Program-made: the position numbers and the translations under genes
Assembly (NCBI GenBank): GCA_003243975.1
Contig: QHBJ01000006.1
Location: 1-64,000, forward strand
Length of the DNA: 64,000 bases
Direction of reading: 5' to 3'
DNA from: Candidatus Meridianibacter frigidus
Lineage (GTDB): Bacteria > Vulcanimicrobiota > Vulcanimicrobiia > Vulcanimicrobiales > Vulcanimicrobiaceae
Notes under the pieces: generated by a model
The model's input: only the letters and a program-made list of their open reading frames with translations
Databases searched by the model: none
Told to the model about the DNA's origin: nothing
Shown: positions 36,458-46,334 of the stretch, in pieces
Layout of the letters: each line of letters begins with the position of its first letter
Position numbering within the stretch: the stretch's first letter is position 1

Positions 36458-37030
36458 ATGCATCCGTCGGCGAACGCCTTCGACTACCTCATCATCCTGC
36501 TCTCAATCATCTTGGGGCTGGCGATTGCAACCCTCCTAGGAAACTTTGCGCGGCTGATCGACAACCGCGAGCGAATCAAGCTGTACTGGGTGAGCGTGCT
36601 CTGGGCGATACTGCTCTTCTTAATCCAGATCCAGCACTGGTGGTCGGAGTACGCGTTGCAGAGCGTGGCGCACTGGACGTTCGGTTTGTTTCTTCTGGTC
36701 CTGCTTACGCCCGTCGGGCTCTTCTTGCTGAGTTCAATCGTGTTGCCGCAAACCATTGACGGGAACGAGGACATCGAGGCATGGTACTACCGGAACCGCG
36801 TTTGGTTCTTCTCCATCTGGATGACCCTACCGCTCATCAGCTTCGCTAAAGACGCCGTGAACGGATCCTTTGCGTGGAACCTCAACAACGGCCTGCAACT
36901 CATTGCGTTCTTCTTATTGGGCACGGCGCTGTTCACCGAAAACCGGCGCGCGCACGCCGCGCTTGTAATCGTGCTCGCGGCTCTCATCTTCTACTATTTG
37001 GTGGCGCTCTTCGTGCAGCTCCCCGGCTAA
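36458..37030 (+). CDS. Six-helix membrane protein, unknown
   Basis: 190 residues with about six hydrophobic helices (YLIILLSIILGLAIATLL, WTFGLFLLVLLTPVGLFLL, GLQLIAFFLLGTALF, AALVIVLAALIFYYLVALF). A conserved-looking charged loop RLIDNRERIKLYW follows helix 1. I do not recognise the family. It sits 6 nt after ccsA and before the Rieske gene, so a role in the respiratory block is possible but not shown. Confidence 0.75.
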   Translation: MHPSANAFDYLIILLSIILGLAIATLLGNFARLIDNRERIKLYWVSVLWAILLFLIQIQHWWSEYALQSVAHWTFGLFLLVLLTPVGLFLLSSIVLPQTIDGNEDIEAWYYRNRVWFFSIWMTLPLISFAKDAVNGSFAWNLNNGLQLIAFFLLGTALFTENRRAHAALVIVLAALIFYYLVALFVQLPG

Positions 37031-37129
37031 AGTCATTCATGCGAGCTTAGTCGGCGCCGAAGCGTAAAGGGCGGCCGTATCATCGAGGAAAAAGAGTCGC
37101 CACAAGTTCCATCCTAGCGGAGAAACAGC

Positions 37130-37798
37130 GTGTACAATCCACCGAGCGATGCCGCCCACCGGCGCCACATCGCAAGTGCGTACGACGAACCCGGCACCGG
37201 GCAGGAGATTGATCGCCGGACTTTCATGGCCAACGCCACGTTGGCGATCGGCGGTATCGTCGGACTGGTGCTGGCCATCCCGATCATTGGTTCGCTGGTT
37301 CCCACCGGCGGGGCGGGTGAGGGCACATGGGCAGCGCTGGATCCGAAGGAATGGAGCCAGTTGCAGACCGCAACCGACAAACCCGTGCGTCTCAACTTCT
37401 CGGTAAAGTATAAGGATGCGTATCTTCCCGAAGGAACGCTCGATGAATTTGTCTGGGGCATCAAAACCTCGGAGGTGAAAATGCGCAAGGCGCGTCCGGA
37501 GCTTTTCTCACAAACCCGAGCCGGCGTTCCGTATCCAGCGGTGGTCATGGGATTTACCGTATTCAGCCCTATCTGCCCGCATCTGGGGTGCCGCTATAGC
37601 TGGAACTCCGATATGAATAAGTTTGCATGCCCGTGCCACGGATCGACGTACAATTTCGAAGGCGTTCACGAGGCGGGGCCTGCGCCGCGCGGCCTGGATC
37701 CGCTGCCCTTACGCGAGCGCAGCGGCAAAGCCGAAGTCACGTGGATTCGATACGACAAGGCCACCCCCGACCGCGTCGTCATTTCGTACGCGAGCTAG
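37130..37798 (+). CDS. Rieske iron-sulfur protein (QcrA-type)
   Basis: 222 residues. The cluster motifs CPHLGC and CPCHGS bind the [2Fe-2S] centre by two Cys and two His. A twin-arginine motif (EIDRRTFM) precedes the anchor helix [18 protein letters not shown], consistent with Tat export. Translation begins at GTG 37130 after an 18-nt gene gap that follows a 99-nt intergenic region; a promoter may lie there. It pairs with the cytochrome b downstream as a quinol oxidase complex. Confidence 0.95.
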   Translation: MYNPPSDAAHRRHIASAYDEPGTGQEIDRRTFMANATLAIGGIVGLVLAIPIIGSLVPTGGAGEGTWAALDPKEWSQLQTATDKPVRLNFSVKYKDAYLPEGTLDEFVWGIKTSEVKMRKARPELFSQTRAGVPYPAVVMGFTVFSPICPHLGCRYSWNSDMNKFACPCHGSTYNFEGVHEAGPAPRGLDPLPLRERSGKAEVTWIRYDKATPDRVVISYAS

Positions 37799-37816
37799 CG
37801 CGAGGATACGGCATAC

Positions 37817-39277
37817 ATGCTAAACTGGCTGGACAAACGGACGGGCTTCGTTTCGATGACGAAGGACTTCTTGACCGAAGATGTGCCGGGCGGCGCCAGC
37901 TACTGGTACGTTTTTGGAAGCGCCACGCTCTTTGCGATGATCGTGCAGATCGCAACCGGCATCTTCCTGACGTTCTACTACGCGCCATCGGCCACTACGG
38001 CGTGGGAATCGACCGACGCGATGTACCACAACGGCTTCCAGCATCTGGTGTTGAGCATTCATTCGTGGGGCGCCTCGGCGATGATCGCCCTGGTCTTCTT
38101 GCACCTCCTGCAAGTGGTCATTTGGGGCGCCTACAAGGCGCCGCGCGAGTTGCAATGGATCGTCGGAGTTCTGCTCTTGATTGTTACGCTTGTCCTCGGC
38201 TTAACCGGATATCTCTTACCGTGGGACATGAATGCGTACTTTGCCTCGCAGGTGGCAATCAATATCTCGGGCATCGCTCCGGTGCTGGGGCCGGCCATTC
38301 AAAAGTTCTTGCAAGGCGGCGCCGTGATGGGCACGCTGACCATTAACCGTTTCTTCGGGATTCACGTCTGGCTGATGCCCATCGCGCTGTTAGGGTTGGT
38401 CGGCGCGCATTTGGCCATCTTCCGGCATAATGGCGCGGCCGGACCGCCGGTTGAAGATCCGCGCCCATTGCGCTCCGGCCGGTTTTGGCCCGATCAAATG
38501 TTCATGGACGCGATGGCCTCGTTCATCGTCTTCGTCATCATCATGTTCCTGGCGCTGGTTTTTCCGCCGTTCTTAGACGCGAAAGCCGACCCGTCAAACG
38601 TAACTTTCATCCCGTATCCGGCATGGTATTTCTTATCGCTGTTTGGCTTGCTCAACATCATGCCGCCGAACACGTTCGGCGAACTGCTGGGCGCAATCAT
38701 CATTCCGACAGTTGCGATCCTGTTGCTGTTTCTGCTGCCGTGGCTTGACCGCAGCACGGTGCGCACGTTCGGGTCGCGCGTGCCAATTCTCTGGGGAGCG
38801 ACGCTGGCCATCGCCGCGGTGGTGGGGCTCTCGATATTTAGCCAGCTTTCCATCGCCGGTAAACAGGCCGTGGCGGCGCCGGCCGGACCGGCAGCCGGTG
38901 GATCGAAACCCGTGGCTGCGGCACCCGCTGCGCCCAGCGCTGCTTCGTCACCGCAAAACGCGGCCGGTGCCAAAGTATTCACCCAAAACTGCTCGAGCTG
39001 CCATGGAGCCACCGGCCAGGGCGCGCCCGGCGCGTTTCCACCGCTGGCAAACAATCCGTTTGTCATGGGTGATCCGAAAAAGGTCGAAACGGTGGTCTTA
39101 AAGGGCCTCTCCGGCTCGGTTCAAATCAACGGAGCTACCTACAGCGGACAGATGCCGCCGTGGAAGGGACAACTCAGCAATAAAGACATCGCCGACGTGA
39201 TCACGTTCGTCCGCAATTCGTGGGGAAATAAAGCGACACCGGTCTCCGAGACCGACGTCGCCAAAGCCGCCAAGTAA
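37817..39277 (+). CDS. Cytochrome b fused to a C-terminal cytochrome c domain
   Basis: 486 residues. The N-terminal 350 form a cytochrome b6/b core: SIHSWGASAM and IHVWLMP carry haem-ligating His, with LTGYLLPWDMN and IPYPAWYFLSLFG as the Qo-site landmarks (a PDWY-type PAWY). An Ala/Pro-rich linker (about residues 355-385) leads to a cytochrome c domain with CSSCH at residues 392-396 and a distal Met in SGQMPPW. The c domain must receive haem from ResB/CcsA outside the membrane. It replaces a separate cytochrome c1 or f and makes a two-gene bc complex with the Rieske protein. Confidence 0.94.
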   Translation: MLNWLDKRTGFVSMTKDFLTEDVPGGASYWYVFGSATLFAMIVQIATGIFLTFYYAPSATTAWESTDAMYHNGFQHLVLSIHSWGASAMIALVFLHLLQVVIWGAYKAPRELQWIVGVLLLIVTLVLGLTGYLLPWDMNAYFASQVAINISGIAPVLGPAIQKFLQGGAVMGTLTINRFFGIHVWLMPIALLGLVGAHLAIFRHNGAAGPPVEDPRPLRSGRFWPDQMFMDAMASFIVFVIIMFLALVFPPFLDAKADPSNVTFIPYPAWYFLSLFGLLNIMPPNTFGELLGAIIIPTVAILLLFLLPWLDRSTVRTFGSRVPILWGATLAIAAVVGLSIFSQLSIAGKQAVAAPAGPAAGGSKPVAAAPAAPSAASSPQNAAGAKVFTQNCSSCHGATGQGAPGAFPPLANNPFVMGDPKKVETVVLKGLSGSVQINGATYSGQMPPWKGQLSNKDIADVITFVRNSWGNKATPVSETDVAKAAK

Positions 39278-39281
39278 AGGT

Positions 39282-39518
39282 CTAGGTGTCGTTGCGGATG
39301 TCGCGCTTGGTTTTGTCGTACTCCGCCTGAAGGTTTTCCTTGCCTTCGTTCAACACCGACCCTGCCTTCTCTTCGGCCGTCATCTCATCTCCGGCCACGT
39401 CGCGTTTCGCGTGCTCGCCTTCGGCCGCGCCCCGATGACCGGCTTCGTTGAACGTGTCGCGCACGTTGTCTACGGTATCCTTGACTCCATCGGCGAATTT
39501 ATTCGTGGCATCATCCAT
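39282..39518 (-). CDS. CsbD-like stress protein
   Basis: 78 residues, strongly charged and helical, with repeated KDTVDNVRDTFNEAG and EKAGSVLNEGKENLQAEYDK segments like CsbD/YjbJ proteins induced by general stress. The start ATG 39518 has AGGAG 9 nt upstream. The stop is only 4 nt from the cytochrome b stop on the other strand. Confidence 0.7.
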   Translation of the reverse strand: MDDATNKFADGVKDTVDNVRDTFNEAGHRGAAEGEHAKRDVAGDEMTAEEKAGSVLNEGKENLQAEYDKTKRDIRNDT

Positions 39519-39596
39519 GGTGAAACGCTCCTCTCGTTGGGAAAGGGTCATACCCAAAAAGTGCGGCGGAATCACGCGCCCGGTAGCAGCCTGCGT

Positions 39597-41243
39597 CTAC
39601 TTGCACGGCGGTCCGTCGTAACGCAAGAGGATATCGTTGTTATCGCTTGCCACCAGGGTTCGCTCGCGTCCGAAGGTCGGGTCGAACCGCGGCCGGCGCT
39701 TGGAGGTTACCACGAAGGTACGCGCCGCGCGGCAGATGACCGTGCGGGGGTTCTGCAATTCCACGGGATGTGGGACGTCGGCTGCCGCCAGCGTTTGCAC
39801 GCCGGGTTGCGTGTAAAAGACCAGAGCATTGCCCCCGGGCACGCCTTGGATGGCAACTGCGTCGCCGGCGCGGCGTTGCGCTTGAATAATTGACGCCAAC
39901 CGGGGAACCGGCTTGAACCGCTCCGCGACCGGTAAGGCAAAAACAGCCAAGATGAAGATTGACAGCGTCGCTCCCGCTCCGAGCGCAACGGGCCCCGCCA
40001 CAACGGTGCGTGCCGACATGAACATCACGGTAGCCAGCACCGAGCCCGCAAAGATCATCGCGCCTACGGCCAGGAGATCACCGGCGAGTTGATGCGCGCC
40101 CGCGCCCAGGCGGTTTTCGTGCGAAAAGATAACGATCGCCGCCGCGATCAACCCGATTGTGATGGGAATGGCCGCCGCGGAGATTAGGAGCGAACGGCGC
40201 CGATATCGTTTTACGACCGAATCGAAGTAGAGGGCAATCAGAAGCGCCAAGCCGGGGAGCTCGAGCGCGATATAGTTAGGGAGCTTGGTTTTCGCCAGAC
40301 TGAAGAACGCCAGGGGCAGCACCACCCACACAACGGCCAGCCGCAGGAGCGGACGGACGTCGTCGTCCGGGGGTTGCGCCCGCAATTGATTGGCCGCATA
40401 GAGAAGCGCCGCGGGAAGAAACGCAACCCAGGGAAAGAGCGCGATGACCAGCACCGGAACGTAGTACCAAAGCGCACCGCCCTGATTTTCGATCGTGCCG
40501 GTGTAGCGTCCGAACGTATAGTGTCCAATCATCTGGGCGAGCGCAGCACCACCTGCCCGGGCCGCCAGCGCGCTGAACCATGGTGCTACGATGAGCGCGA
40601 ATGCGCCGAGTCCGAGCGCCGTGGCGCGTAGGCTGGGTGCGAACGTCGCGGCCGCTCGCCGATTCCACACATAGAACGGCACGATGACCAGCAGCGCCGC
40701 GGCCAGCGCGACGGGTCCCTTGGCCAAGCAACCGAACGCCGCGGCAATCCAACCCCAGATAAAGTATTTGTCCGCGCCGGTTTGCAGGCCACGGTACCAC
40801 CAGAAAATCGTCAGCGCGATCGTGAGATCGAGCAATGCATCCATGATCGCGAGGCGCCCCACAATGGCTTGCATCAAACTCGTCGACAAGATGATGGCGG
40901 CAAACGCTCCGGCGCGCGCGCCCGCGGCGCGCGTCACCGCATACCCCGTCATGGCGCTCATCGCGATGGTCGCCAGCGCCGACGGGAGCCGAAATGCCAG
41001 CGACCCGACGCCAAAGACCTTTCCAAAGAGGGCCGCGACCCAAAAATAGAGCGGAGGCTGCACGAACCAGGGCGCGCCGTTGAGATGCATCACCACGCCA
41101 TCGTGGAAGAGGAGGATTTCGCGTGCGACCTCGCCGTAGGCCGTTTCGCTGTTGTCCCACAGCGTGCCGGTACCAAGACCGGGCAGCGTGAGCACCGCGG
41201 CAATGAGCGCCCCCAGCAGCGCGATACGCCACGGTCGTTGCAT
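39597..41243 (-). CDS. ArnT-like membrane glycosyltransferase (GT-C, PMT family)
   Basis: 548 residues with about eleven helices. The GT-C acidic motif is in the first loop, WDNSETAYGEVAREIL, followed by GAPWFVQPPLYFW, a pattern typical of ArnT/PMT-type lipid-linked sugar transferases. A soluble C-terminal domain follows from about residue 430. They transfer sugars to lipid A or proteins on the outer face of the inner membrane. Acceptor and sugar are unknown. It is divergent from hemC with a 45-nt gap. Confidence 0.9.
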   Translation of the reverse strand: MQRPWRIALLGALIAAVLTLPGLGTGTLWDNSETAYGEVAREILLFHDGVVMHLNGAPWFVQPPLYFWVAALFGKVFGVGSLAFRLPSALATIAMSAMTGYAVTRAAGARAGAFAAIILSTSLMQAIVGRLAIMDALLDLTIALTIFWWYRGLQTGADKYFIWGWIAAAFGCLAKGPVALAAALLVIVPFYVWNRRAAATFAPSLRATALGLGAFALIVAPWFSALAARAGGAALAQMIGHYTFGRYTGTIENQGGALWYYVPVLVIALFPWVAFLPAALLYAANQLRAQPPDDDVRPLLRLAVVWVVLPLAFFSLAKTKLPNYIALELPGLALLIALYFDSVVKRYRRRSLLISAAAIPITIGLIAAAIVIFSHENRLGAGAHQLAGDLLAVGAMIFAGSVLATVMFMSARTVVAGPVALGAGATLSIFILAVFALPVAERFKPVPRLASIIQAQRRAGDAVAIQGVPGGNALVFYTQPGVQTLAAADVPHPVELQNPRTVICRAARTFVVTSKRRPRFDPTFGRERTLVASDNNDILLRYDGPPCK

Positions 41244-41288
41244 AAAGCCGACACCTTCTCAAAGTTCGAACGGAGACCCTAGGAAAGA

Positions 41289-42215
41289 ATGCTCCAGGTG
41301 AAAACGTTGACGTGCGCCACGCGCGCGAGCCGCCTCGCTCTTATCCAAGCGCAAACCGTGGTAGCCGCGTTGGAAGCCGCCGGCCGCCACAGTGAGATTC
41401 TGGAAGTGACAACCACGGGTGATCGAGTGCAGGACCGTTCGATTGCATCCATCGGCGTGCAAAGTCTCTTTGTCAAAGAGCTCGAGACCGCACTGCGCGA
41501 TGGCCGCGCCGACTACGCGGTTCACTCATGCAAAGATTTGCCGAGCGTACTTCCGGATGACATGGAGATCGTCGCGGTCTCCTCCCGCGAGGATCCGCGC
41601 GACGCATTCTGCAGCGAACGCTTCGCGGACTTCGACGCACTGTCGAGCGGCGCGCGCGTGGGCACGTCAAGTCTGCGCCGCCGCGCCCAACTGGCCGCCT
41701 TGCGGCCAGACCTTGCGTACATAGACGTGCGCGGCAACGTGGACACGCGCCTGCGCAAGCTCCGCGAAGGGCAATACGACGCCCTGGTCCTGGCCATGGC
41801 CGGCTTGCAGCGTTTGCAGTCGGCCGCAAAGTATACTGTGCCATTCAGTCCCGAGCTCATCGTGCCGGCCGCGGGTCAAGGAGCGCTGGCAGTAGAGATG
41901 GCGCGTTCCCGCGCAAGCGAGGAGTTCGGGCTTCGTGAGACACTGAACGTCGAAGCGGTAGAACTTGCGGTGTTGGCCGAGCGTAGCGCGTTGGCGGAAT
42001 TGCGGGGCGGGTGCCAAGCGCCAATCGGCATCTACGCGACCTATACCGGTGCTGCGATGCGTGTTACCGCACGTGTGGCGTCAATCGATGGCGCGAAAAC
42101 GATCCGCGCGGCGCGCTGGCGTCTTCATCCGGATAAGGAGGCCGCCATCCGGATGGGGCGTGAGGTCGCCGGGCAGCTGTTAGCTTCGGGCGCGGCCGAG
42201 TTGCTCGCAGCATGA
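41289..42215 (+). CDS. hemC: Hydroxymethylbilane synthase (porphobilinogen deaminase)
   Basis: 308 residues. It links four porphobilinogens through a dipyrromethane cofactor, bound by the Cys in GGCQAP. Conserved blocks are ATRASRLALIQA, TTGDRVQDRS, HSCKDLPSVLP, GTSSLRRRAQL and DVRGNVDTRL. ATG 41289 begins the hem operon. It overlaps hemB by 4 nt (ATGA). Confidence 0.97.
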   Translation: MLQVKTLTCATRASRLALIQAQTVVAALEAAGRHSEILEVTTTGDRVQDRSIASIGVQSLFVKELETALRDGRADYAVHSCKDLPSVLPDDMEIVAVSSREDPRDAFCSERFADFDALSSGARVGTSSLRRRAQLAALRPDLAYIDVRGNVDTRLRKLREGQYDALVLAMAGLQRLQSAAKYTVPFSPELIVPAAGQGALAVEMARSRASEEFGLRETLNVEAVELAVLAERSALAELRGGCQAPIGIYATYTGAAMRVTARVASIDGAKTIRAARWRLHPDKEAAIRMGREVAGQLLASGAAELLAA

Positions 42216-43216
42216 AGCAGGCGCCGGAGCTTGCGGCGAAGGCGCGCGGAATGGAAGTCCGGATGCGCCGCCTGCGCACGACACATGCGATGCGCCAGCT
42301 CGTGCGCGAAGCGGACGTGCGGCCGCACAAACTCATACAGCCGCTGTTCGTGGTGGAGGACGAGTCCGCGGCCGGTCCGATTTCCAGCATGCCGGGCATC
42401 CTTCGCATGACGAAGGGGCAGGCGCTTGAGGAATGCCGTGCGCTGCACGATGCCGGAATGGGAGGCATGCTGCTCTTCGGGCTTCCAAAAGTGAAAGACG
42501 CGGCGGCCAGCTCGAACGCGGATCCGGACGGCATCGTGCAGCAAACTGTGCGCGCAGTCAAAGATGCGCTGCCGGACTTCGTTGTTATCGCGGATCTCTG
42601 CAACTGCGAGTATACCGATCACGGACACTGCGGGGTGTTGAACGCGCGCGGCGATATCGACAACGATGCAACGCTCGATCTGCTCGCGCGGACCGCCCTC
42701 TCGTATGCACGCGCGGGCGTGGACGTGGTGGCTCCCTCGGACATGATGGACGGCCGCGTACGCGCCATACGAGCGGCGCTGGACGACGACGGATTTACGC
42801 ACACCGCCATCATGTCGTACGCCGCCAAGTACGCCTCGGCATTTTACGGCCCATTTCGCGAAGCCGCCAATTGTGCGCCGCAGTTTGGAGACCGGCGCAC
42901 CTATCAAATGAACCCGGCCAACGGTCGCGAGGCGATGCGCGAAATCGAACTGGACATCCAAGAGGGCGCGGATATCATCTTAATCAAACCCGGGCTCGCC
43001 TATCTGGACATCGTTGCGCAAGCGCGTCGGCGTTTCGACGTTCCACTGGCGGTCTATAATGTGAGCGGTGAATACGCCATGCTACACGCAGCCGCGGAGA
43101 AGGGATGGATCGAACGGGAAACGGCAATCGACGAACTGCTAGTTTCGTTCGCGCGCGCGGGCGCCGACATCATCATCACCTACTTTGCAAAGGAGTACGC
43201 ACGGCGTGCAGGGTGA
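42212..43216 (+). CDS. hemB: Delta-aminolevulinic acid dehydratase
   Basis: 334 residues, condensing two aminolevulinates to porphobilinogen. The active-site lysines lie in SYAAKYASAFYGPF and LIKPGLAYLD. A Cys-rich zinc-type site, DLCNCEYTDHGHC, is present. It is coupled to hemC upstream and overlaps the mobA-like gene by 11 nt. Confidence 0.97.
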   Translation: MKQAPELAAKARGMEVRMRRLRTTHAMRQLVREADVRPHKLIQPLFVVEDESAAGPISSMPGILRMTKGQALEECRALHDAGMGGMLLFGLPKVKDAAASSNADPDGIVQQTVRAVKDALPDFVVIADLCNCEYTDHGHCGVLNARGDIDNDATLDLLARTALSYARAGVDVVAPSDMMDGRVRAIRAALDDDGFTHTAIMSYAAKYASAFYGPFREAANCAPQFGDRRTYQMNPANGREAMREIELDIQEGADIILIKPGLAYLDIVAQARRRFDVPLAVYNVSGEYAMLHAAAEKGWIERETAIDELLVSFARAGADIIITYFAKEYARRAG

Positions 43217-43742
43217 GCCCCCGGTGGTGTGCCTGCTCGCCGGCGGCCGCGCTACTCGCCTGCCCAGAAAATTGCAGCGCCGCATCCACGGCCAAACATT
43301 GCTCGCGCGCGTGCACGCGCGGTTTGCTGCGCACTACAAGGTGGCCCTATCAACGGCCGCAAGTGACTCAGTTCCAGACGCAGGGCCGCTTGGTGGCATC
43401 GTTTCGGTGTTCGAGCGATGCGAGCACGAACGAATCTTTGTGGTTGCGGCGGATATGCCCCATGCCGACCCGCGCCGGGTCGAGCAGTTTTGCGCCGCAT
43501 GGAGCGACGAACTTCAAGCTGTCGTCGCGCGCACGCCAGCCGGTTGGGAACCGCTGTATGCCTTGTACGAGCGGCGCGCATTCCTGCATGCCGCGCGCTC
43601 CGTTCTGCGCGGAAGCCGCGCGGTCACCGACGTGGTTGCAAAGTTGAAGGTTCTCTCCATTGACGTTCCGGCCCAGGAGGCCGCTTCCGTGAACACGCCG
43701 CAGGACTTCGAAATGCTTTTGGCACGCGAGGTTCGGATTTGA
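43206..43742 (+). CDS. mobA: MobA-like molybdenum cofactor guanylyltransferase
   Basis: 178 residues, a nucleotidyltransferase fold. LLAGGRATRLPRKLQ is the N-terminal GTP loop, VAADMPHADP the metal-binding DMP motif, and SVNTPQDFEML the C-terminal block. The start is GTG 43206. MobA adds GMP to molybdopterin, giving the bis-MGD cofactor that the formate dehydrogenase at 55.4 kb needs. Its place in the haem operon, between hemB and hemL, is unusual. The activity is inferred from motifs, and the loop is slightly divergent from the usual one. Confidence 0.8.
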   Translation: MQGEPPVVCLLAGGRATRLPRKLQRRIHGQTLLARVHARFAAHYKVALSTAASDSVPDAGPLGGIVSVFERCEHERIFVVAADMPHADPRRVEQFCAAWSDELQAVVARTPAGWEPLYALYERRAFLHAARSVLRGSRAVTDVVAKLKVLSIDVPAQEAASVNTPQDFEMLLAREVRI

Positions 43743-45037
43743 AATTCGAACGCTCGATCTCCGCGTTCTCACGGGCGCGACGCACCATTGCCGGCGGCGT
43801 AAACTCGCCCGTGCGGGCTTTTCGAGCGGTCGGCGGGACGCCCGTCTTCATGAAGGAGGGCCGCGAGGCCACGCTATTCGACCTGGACGGCCACGAATTC
43901 ATCGATTACGTGCTCTCATGGGGTCCGCTGATTCTGGGGCACGCGCATCCCGCGGTCGTCAAGGCCATACAGTCGGCCGCACTGCGCGGCACGTCGTTCG
44001 GAACGCCCACCGAAGCGGAGAGCGAGTTGGCCGAACTGGTGAGCGCGCGCTTTCCATCGATGCAGCGTCTGCGTTTCACTTCTAGCGGCACCGAAGCCAC
44101 CATGAGCACGGTGCGTCTGGCGCGCGGATTCACCAAACGCGATCTGATCGTAAAGTTTGCGGGCTGCTATCATGGGCACGCCGACGCCTTTCTCATTGCG
44201 GCCGGCAGCGGCGCGCTGACACACGGAGTCCCCGATTCACCCGGCGTCCCCGCGGGCGTCGCCGCGGATACTCTCGTGCTTCCATTCAACGACATGGAGG
44301 CGGTGCGCGAAGCATTCGAGCGGCACGCTCGGCGCATCGCCGCCGTCATCGTTGAGCCATACGCCGGCAACATGGGACTGGTGTTGCCGCGGGGCGGCTA
44401 TCTGCGCTTCTTGCGTGAGGTGACGCAGCAGGCGGGCTCGCTGCTGATTTTCGATGAGATGATTACGGGGTTTCGCGTCGCGCCCGGGGGCGCGCAAGAA
44501 GTCGAGGGAATCGTGCCGGATCTGACAACGCTGGGCAAGATACTGGGCGGCGGCCTGCCGGCGGGCGCGTTCGGCGGCCGGGCCGACATCATGCAAGAAC
44601 TCTCTCCGGAGGGTCCCGTGTATCAGGCCGGGACGCTGTCGGGAAATCCGCTCGCCATGGCAGCGGGCGTCGCCACGCTGCGCGCGCTGGAGGACCAGCA
44701 GCTCTACGCGCGGTTGGAAGATCTCTCCGCGCAACTCTGCGATGGATTGACGGCGGTCTTCGACCGCCACGGCATTGCAAACCAGACATATCGTACCGCC
44801 TCCATGTTCTGCACGTTCTTCGCCGACCGGCCGGTCCACGATCTGGAAACCGCGGGCGCGGCAGACACGAACCTTTATGCGAAGTACTTTCAAGCGATGC
44901 TTGCCCGGGGAGTCTATCTCCCACCTTCGCAATTCGAAACCGCATTTCTCAGCGCCGCGCATACGCAGCGCGATATCGAGCGCACGATCGCCGCTGCGGA
45001 GGAAGCGGTCGAATCGCTGCTCATACCTGCTCGATGA
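43739..45037 (+). CDS. hemL: Glutamate-1-semialdehyde 2,1-aminomutase
   Basis: 432 residues, PLP enzyme making aminolevulinate. The PLP lysine is in TLGKILGGGLPAGAFGG. Other blocks are GGVNSPVRAFRAVGGTP, FTSSGTEATMSTVRLAR, GCYHGHADAFL and LIFDEMITGFR. Start is TTG 43739, overlapping the mobA stop as TTGA. With HemA it shows the C5 pathway of tetrapyrrole synthesis. Confidence 0.97.
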   Translation: MKFERSISAFSRARRTIAGGVNSPVRAFRAVGGTPVFMKEGREATLFDLDGHEFIDYVLSWGPLILGHAHPAVVKAIQSAALRGTSFGTPTEAESELAELVSARFPSMQRLRFTSSGTEATMSTVRLARGFTKRDLIVKFAGCYHGHADAFLIAAGSGALTHGVPDSPGVPAGVAADTLVLPFNDMEAVREAFERHARRIAAVIVEPYAGNMGLVLPRGGYLRFLREVTQQAGSLLIFDEMITGFRVAPGGAQEVEGIVPDLTTLGKILGGGLPAGAFGGRADIMQELSPEGPVYQAGTLSGNPLAMAAGVATLRALEDQQLYARLEDLSAQLCDGLTAVFDRHGIANQTYRTASMFCTFFADRPVHDLETAGAADTNLYAKYFQAMLARGVYLPPSQFETAFLSAAHTQRDIERTIAAAEEAVESLLIPAR

Positions 45038-45047
45038 AAGGTCACTG

Positions 45048-46334
45048 ATGCCGCTGGTCTGCTTGGGCCTCTCGCACCATACGGCCCCGCTTGAAGTTCG
45101 CGAGCGCCACACGTTTCCGGCTTCGCGCATGGCCGAGGCACTGATCGCGCTTCGTGACTATGAAGCGGTTAAGGAAGCGGCCATGCTCTCGACTTGCGGG
45201 CGATTGGAGATCTACGCGGAGCTCGACGACTACGAAAGCGGCGTTACGCAACTCAAGGCGTTCCTCGAGAATTTTCGGCACGGCGATGTGGACGATTTGG
45301 AAAACTATCTCTATACGCTGTTGGGACGCCAAGCCGTGGAGCATCTCTTTCGCGTTAGCACCGGATTAGATTCGATGCTCATCGGTGAGGCCGAAATATT
45401 GGGTCAAGTCAAAGATGCCTACGTGCAAGCGCAGGCCGCGCAATCGCTCGGCACGACTCTGCACAAGCTTTTTCGCGAGGCGCTGAACGCCGGTAAGCTT
45501 GCGCGATCCCAAACTCACATCGGGAACGAGTCGGTCAGCATCGCGACGGCGGCGATCGAGCTGGCACGTTCTCACATAGGCGATCTGGCGCAGAGGTCCG
45601 TGGTGGTCATCGGCGCGGGCAAGATGGCGAAGATTGCGGCGCGGCGCTTGCGCGAAGCCGGAGCCACACAGCTGTACGTCACGAATCGCACGATTGCGCG
45701 CGCGCAAGACCTGGTCGCACAAATTGGATATGGCGACGCTATCGATCTGCCGGGCCTCGGAGATGCGGTTGCGGCCTGCGACCTCGTCGTAACCTCGACC
45801 GGCGCACCCGACTTCGTCCTTACCAAAGAAAATGTCGCCGCCGCCATGGCGCGACGGCCACATCAACCGATCCTCATTATCGATATCGCGGTACCGCGCG
45901 ATGCCGACCCGCAGATCGCCGAACTTGAAAACGTAAGCTTGGTCGATGTTGACGGTTTGCGCAATTCCGTGGACTCGACTCTGCAGAGCCGCCGCGCTGC
46001 CATTCCAATGGTCGAAGAAATTATCGACGAGTACATCGAGCGGTTCAACCAGTGGTATCAAGGCCGCACGGCCGTGCCCGTCATCGCCTCCTTGACTCGA
46101 AAGGCCGAAGCCATCCGGCAGGCGGAAATGGAACGCCTTTTTGCGCGTTGCCCGGATTTGAGCGAACGCAACCGGATGCTGGTGACCGGCATGTCGTTGA
46201 AGATCATCTCCAGGCTGCTCCACAACGTCGTGACGAGGATCCGCGACAAGGCCGTCACGAATTACGACGAAGCCCAGATGCATGCGCGCATGCTCGACGA
46301 ACTCTTCGATCTGCGCATCGATGACGCGCCGTAA
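45048..46334 (+). CDS. hemA: Glutamyl-tRNA reductase
   Basis: 428 residues, reducing glutamyl-tRNA to glutamate-1-semialdehyde. The catalytic Cys50 lies in MLSTCGRLEIYAE (normally STCNR). GLSHHTAPLEVRER opens the protein, and the NADPH domain has VVVIGAGKMAKIAARRL. A coiled C-terminal dimerisation domain follows. AAAGG lies 6 nt upstream of ATG 45048. The 3' end overlaps hemD by 14 nt. Confidence 0.97.
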   Translation: MPLVCLGLSHHTAPLEVRERHTFPASRMAEALIALRDYEAVKEAAMLSTCGRLEIYAELDDYESGVTQLKAFLENFRHGDVDDLENYLYTLLGRQAVEHLFRVSTGLDSMLIGEAEILGQVKDAYVQAQAAQSLGTTLHKLFREALNAGKLARSQTHIGNESVSIATAAIELARSHIGDLAQRSVVVIGAGKMAKIAARRLREAGATQLYVTNRTIARAQDLVAQIGYGDAIDLPGLGDAVAACDLVVTSTGAPDFVLTKENVAAAMARRPHQPILIIDIAVPRDADPQIAELENVSLVDVDGLRNSVDSTLQSRRAAIPMVEEIIDEYIERFNQWYQGRTAVPVIASLTRKAEAIRQAEMERLFARCPDLSERNRMLVTGMSLKIISRLLHNVVTRIRDKAVTNYDEAQMHARMLDELFDLRIDDAP

